A DNA stretch of 64,000 nucleotides. Source: Brevibacillus choshinensis (GTDB lineage Bacteria > Bacillota > Bacilli > Brevibacillales > Brevibacillaceae). Of the stretch, positions 60,824-64,000 are shown piece after piece. The notes under the pieces are model-generated. The model was not told the origin of the DNA. It saw nothing but the letters and a program-made list of their open reading frames with translations, and ran no database searches. The stretch covers positions 145,712 to 209,711 of the forward strand of contig NZ_LJJB01000007.1 of assembly GCF_001420695.1 (NCBI RefSeq). The letters are read 5' to 3'. Both the position numbers and the translations under genes were made by a program. The first letter of the stretch is position 1. Each line of letters opens with the position of its first letter.

Positions 60824-62224
60824 ATGAAGTGGAAGCAGCGCAAGGAAGGTGCGGAAACACCTTACATCCCGGCTGGCCCGTTTAAGCTCCGCTTGCCGTT
60901 TGTTCATTACCGTTTTGAATGGCCTGATTATGTTCAAGGGCTGTTCATGTGCGCGGTAGATTTGGGTGCGATTACCCTCTTGGCGGACCATCTGGGAATG
61001 CCTTTTGAAGTCGGTCTGGCCATTGTTATTTTAAATGGATTCATGTACTTGCTGCATCATCTGCTCGGTGACCCTGTCATTCCGGGCTGGATTACTCCGG
61101 CGATTCCCTTGATTGTTCTGTTCGTGGAGCAATTCCCAGAAGGACCGGATCGCATCTATGCGTTAATCGCCTTCCAGTTAAGCCTCGGTATCTTATCCGT
61201 CTTACTCGGGGTAACAGGGCTGGCAAAGAAAGTTGTAAACTTCGTGCCGAATGCGATCAAGTCAGGGATTATTCTCGGGGCTGGTATCGGTGCGATTACA
61301 TCTATCTTTGAAAAAGGCGGGAAGTTTGATGTGTTCCCGTATACGATTGCGATTTGTATCGGTTTTTGTTTCTACCTAGTCTTTTCCAAACATTTTGAAG
61401 CACTCAAGCTAAAAGGCAAGGGTTGGGCAGTGATCGGAAACCTAGGTATTTTGCCTGCCATCCTGCTCGCCGTTTTCGTAGCACCGATTTTTGGGGAAGC
61501 GAAGTGGCCAGACATTCAATGGGGTTTCAGTAAGCCTGACTTTGCTACCCTGTGGTCGCAATATACCGTGTTTGGTCTCGGTCTACCGTCCTTTTCGTTC
61601 TTCCTGACTGCCCTTCCTGCTGTTTTTGCTACTTATCTGGTAGTGTTTGGCGACGTACTAAAAACGAAAGCGCTTTTATCTGAATCTGATACCGTGCGTG
61701 CCGATGAAAAAGTAGATTACAATGCAGACAGAGCGCACATGATCTTTGGTAGTCGCAACATCCTGATGAGTATCATCGGTCCTGACATTACCATGTGTGG
61801 TCCACTGTGGGCAGCGATGCAAGTCGTTGTCGTAGAGCGTTTCAAAAAAGGGAAGAAAGCGATGAACTCCTTCTTTGGGGGAGCGGGATCTTTCCGTTGG
61901 GGAACAAACACCGGGCTGCTCTTGCTGCCGATCGTAAGTCTAGTCCAGCCGATTTTGGGTGTAGCCGTGGCTTTGACTTTGCTGGTGCAAGGGTATGTAA
62001 GCGTTCGGATTGGCGTCATGCAGGCGCGCAGTCAGCGTGACCTTGGAATTGCGGGTGTCGTGGGTGCCGTTCTCGTTATCAAAGGTGCTTCGATGGCTTT
62101 TGCAGCTGGGATCTTGCTTTGTGTCCTGCTTTACGGTAAAGATTGGTTACGTGGGGAAAAAGAAAAACTGTTTGTAGCGAATGAATCAGAGAAATCAGAA
62201 CTAAAGGAGGAGAAAGCATCTTGA
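60824..62224 (+). CDS. NCS2/SLC23-like permease
   Basis: This 466-residue membrane protein has about twelve predicted helices and resembles solute carrier family 23/NCS2-type or related putative transporters: LGVTGLAKKVVNFVPNAIKSGIILGAGIGAITSIFEKGGK (quoted in part) and GPDITMCGPLWAAM. The substrate could be an organic acid or a nucleobase; its place in the ADH-SSADH operon favours a small carboxylate or hydroxy acid (inference). ATG 60824 follows AGGGGGAAG. It overlaps the next gene by 4 bp (TTGA). Confidence 0.85.
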   Translation: MKWKQRKEGAETPYIPAGPFKLRLPFVHYRFEWPDYVQGLFMCAVDLGAITLLADHLGMPFEVGLAIVILNGFMYLLHHLLGDPVIPGWITPAIPLIVLFVEQFPEGPDRIYALIAFQLSLGILSVLLGVTGLAKKVVNFVPNAIKSGIILGAGIGAITSIFEKGGKFDVFPYTIAICIGFCFYLVFSKHFEALKLKGKGWAVIGNLGILPAILLAVFVAPIFGEAKWPDIQWGFSKPDFATLWSQYTVFGLGLPSFSFFLTALPAVFATYLVVFGDVLKTKALLSESDTVRADEKVDYNADRAHMIFGSRNILMSIIGPDITMCGPLWAAMQVVVVERFKKGKKAMNSFFGGAGSFRWGTNTGLLLLPIVSLVQPILGVAVALTLLVQGYVSVRIGVMQARSQRDLGIAGVVGAVLVIKGASMAFAAGILLCVLLYGKDWLRGEKEKLFVANESEKSELKEEKAS

Positions 62225-63660
62225 AAAAAACAGACTTGAACATGGGGATGTATGTGAATGGAGAATGGGTACAGCTCGATAAAAGCATTCCCGTACTAAA
62301 CCCTGCTACGCTGGAAACAGTGGGTAGCGTGCCGGATGCAACGGCTGTCGACGCAAAAAAAGCGGTAGATGCTGCGCATGAAGCATTCAAGACCTGGTCG
62401 AAAACGACAGCCTATGAACGGGCTGCTCTCCTGGAGCGTTGGCATCAAGTGATCGAATCCCGTCTGGACGAGATCGCGTTGGTCATGACTTTGGAGCAAG
62501 GCAAGCCACTCGCCGAAGCAAAAGGCGAAGTGCAATATGCGAACAGCTATATCAAATGGTACGCGGAAGAAGCAAAACGGATTTACGGGGAGACCATCCC
62601 GGCATCTTCTGGTTCCAAGCGTATCCTAGTGCAAAAACAGCCAGTCGGTGTCGTGGCGGCGGTGACTCCGTGGAACTTCCCGGCAGCGATGATCGCTCGC
62701 AAAATTGCACCAGCGTTGGCAGCCGGTTGCACGACTGTTTCCAAACCAGCGGAGCAGACTCCACTGACTGCGCTTTTGCTTGCCGAATGCGCGCATGAAG
62801 CGGGAATTCCGGCAGGGGTCATCAACATTTTGACGACCTCCAATGCGGGTGAACTGGTAGACGTGTGGATGGAAGATTCCCGCGTGAAGAAAATCACCTT
62901 TACCGGATCTACACCAGTGGGCAAAATGCTGATGAGAAAAGCGGCAGATACCGTGAAAAAAGTATCGCTGGAGCTGGGTGGATTGGCTCCGTTCATCATT
63001 GCTGAGGATGCGAATATCGCGGAAGCCGTCAAGGGCTTGATGCTCTCGAAATTCAGAAACGCAGGGCAAACTTGCATTTGCGCCAACCGCGTGTACGTTC
63101 ATGAAAATGTGAAAGACGAATTCTTGGATGCCTTCACGAAAGCCGTAGTAGCTCTGCGCGTGGGGAATGGAACCGAGGCGGGTGTGGAAGTAGGTCCGTT
63201 GATCGACGACCGTGCTGTGAAAAAAGTGCAGCATCAAATCGACGATGCCTTGTCTAAGGGCGCTACCTTGCATGGTGAGCCAATCCTCGAAGGAAGCACC
63301 GGCTACTTCATGAAACCGGTCGTTCTCTCAGGCGTCACCGACGAAATGGTGTGTATGCAGGAAGAAACGTTTGGACCGATCGCGCCTGTCAGCACGTTCT
63401 CGGATGATCAGGAAGTAATCGAGCGTGCGAACAATACTCCGTTTGGCTTGGCGGCGTATGTATTTACCCAATCATTGACCAAAGCGTTCTATTTCTCTGA
63501 AAATCTGGAGTACGGCATCGTCGGAGTCAATGATGGTGGCCCGTCTGTGGCACAAGCTCCATTTGGCGGAATGAAAGAAAGCGGTTTGGGACGTGAGGGT
63601 GGTCACCACGGAATCGAAGAGTATTTGGAAGTGAAATACGTCTCTGTGGCGCTCATTTAA
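62221..63660 (+). CDS. NAD(P)-dependent succinate-semialdehyde-type dehydrogenase
   Basis: TTG 62221 follows AAAGGAGGAG and overlaps the permease stop by 4 bp. The 479-residue protein is an aldehyde dehydrogenase of the GabD/SSADH type: TPWNFP near 148 (cofactor), FTGSTPVGK near 223, ELGG near 255 (general base Glu) and GQTCICANRVYVH near 280 with the catalytic Cys. SSADH makes succinate from succinic semialdehyde. With the Fe-ADH, a route from 4-hydroxybutyrate to succinate fits, but substrates are inferred. Confidence 0.9.
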   Translation: MKKTDLNMGMYVNGEWVQLDKSIPVLNPATLETVGSVPDATAVDAKKAVDAAHEAFKTWSKTTAYERAALLERWHQVIESRLDEIALVMTLEQGKPLAEAKGEVQYANSYIKWYAEEAKRIYGETIPASSGSKRILVQKQPVGVVAAVTPWNFPAAMIARKIAPALAAGCTTVSKPAEQTPLTALLLAECAHEAGIPAGVINILTTSNAGELVDVWMEDSRVKKITFTGSTPVGKMLMRKAADTVKKVSLELGGLAPFIIAEDANIAEAVKGLMLSKFRNAGQTCICANRVYVHENVKDEFLDAFTKAVVALRVGNGTEAGVEVGPLIDDRAVKKVQHQIDDALSKGATLHGEPILEGSTGYFMKPVVLSGVTDEMVCMQEETFGPIAPVSTFSDDQEVIERANNTPFGLAAYVFTQSLTKAFYFSENLEYGIVGVNDGGPSVAQAPFGGMKESGLGREGGHHGIEEYLEVKYVSVALI

Positions 63661-63697
63661 ATAAGGTAGAAGAAAAGCAGCCTCGGCATCTCTGAAG

Positions 63698-63716
63698 TGA
63701 CCCCTAAAAGTTAGAC
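63698..63716. repeat. terminal inverted repeat of an IS3-family element
   Basis: TGACCCCTAAAAGTTAGAC is a typical IS3-family (IS150-group) end and marks the 3' side of the element whose transposase runs leftward from the window edge. It begins 38 bp after the dehydrogenase stop. Confidence 0.75.
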
Positions 63717-63727
63717 ATGTAATGTAA

Positions 63728-64000
63728 TTAAGCGACATGTAAGGTTTGAGTTCGGTATTGTACCGGACTCAAGCCTTTTAATTTTGTCTTAATTCGTTTG
63801 AAGTTATAATAGTCGATGTAGTTTGCTAACTCTTGCTTAAAATGTTCAATACTCTCAAATTCTTGTGTATATAAAAATTCCGATTTGAGGATACCAAAAA
63901 AGTTCTCCATTACGGCATTATCATAACAATTTCCTTTTCTCGACATACTCTGGGTGACGTTCTTTTCTTTTAAGGCGTGCTGGTACTTAGCGGAAAAGGT
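63728..64000 (-). CDS. IS3-family transposase OrfB, C-terminal part
   Basis: The reading frame enters from beyond the right edge ([15 protein letters not shown]) and continues [54 protein letters not shown] (parts quoted), then stops 12 bp inside the inverted repeat. The [11 protein letters not shown] Glu is the last residue of the DDE triad. The N-terminal catalytic Asp residues and OrfA lie outside the window, so activity cannot be judged. It is the last gene of the window and is not part of the dehydrogenase operon. Confidence 0.93.
   Translation of the reverse strand, partial: TFSAKYQHALKEKNVTQSMSRKGNCYDNAVMENFFGILKSEFLYTQEFESIEHFKQELANYIDYYNFKRIKTKLKGLSPVQYRTQTLHVA

Noticed and set aside
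1-64000. CRISPR arrays or Cas genes, rRNA genes
   Set aside because: None was seen on reading the window in either direction.

Overview
The window looks like a chromosomal segment of a Bacillales bacterium, most likely Brevibacillus or a close relative (inference). The evidence is the Firmicutes-type primosome genes dnaB and dnaI, a GapB-type GAPDH with a CcpN-like operator, two T-box leaders, a CIRCE operator, strong Shine-Dalgarno sites and frequent TTG/GTG starts. No database search was possible, so the species name is only a guess from gene content and style.

Layout. 1-6910 is a housekeeping block: a partial EamA transporter, a cell-wall amidase, a YibQ-like deacetylase, then polA-mutM-coaE-lytic transglycosylase reading rightward. 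6911-7770 has no convincing gene; its first 200 nt fold into a rod-like RNA closed by a perfect 16-bp helix. 7849-13886 holds gapB, an HD-GYP protein, nrdR, dnaB, dnaI and a YdcF-like protein. 14107-18752 holds a secreted protein made of ten Ig-like (Big_2-type) repeats, facing a chemotaxis receptor.

18906-24140 is an AT-rich accessory island in a tRNA-Ala(GGC) locus. The 5' end of one tRNA-Ala lies at 18974, a complete but different tRNA-Ala(GGC) follows at 19051, and two 3' fragments of a tRNA-Ala lie at 20907 and 24038. Joining the 5' fragment to the first 3' fragment restores a perfect 76-nt tRNA, with GGGAG shared at the junction. The island carries a Mor/CD3324-like regulator behind a leader peptide and hairpins, a DUF1062 protein, a nonsense-broken oxidoreductase, a SET protein, a Tyr-rich protein and a glyoxalase-fold pseudogene.

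24345-49897 is a mosaic of small operons: TetR-DUF4180-FGE-like; DegV; a GNAT fusion with an amidohydrolase; T-box-tyrS; LysR/EamA; SDR with an AMP ligase; EamA with arylamine N-acetyltransferase next to an ArsR-SRPBCC regulator; YqeB-TetR; NmrA with a MarR remnant; and arsR-arsI-acr3-arsC with two ArsR-type operators. 50097-57619 holds a DoxX protein, a T-box-controlled lone leuA, a membrane-anchored phosphate-binding-type protein, two tiny genes, CIRCE-htpG, a small membrane protein and a DinB protein. 57841-63660 is a sigma-54 module: a PAS-AAA+ activator, a good -24/-12 promoter, an iron alcohol dehydrogenase, a permease and a succinate-semialdehyde-type dehydrogenase. An IS3-family element starts 38 bp after the last gene and runs off the window.

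The most interesting items are the structured RNA at 6965-7160 (with further pairings to about 7690), the split tRNA island, the leader-peptide attenuator architecture at 19353-19541, CIRCE control of htpG, and the sigma-54 catabolic module.
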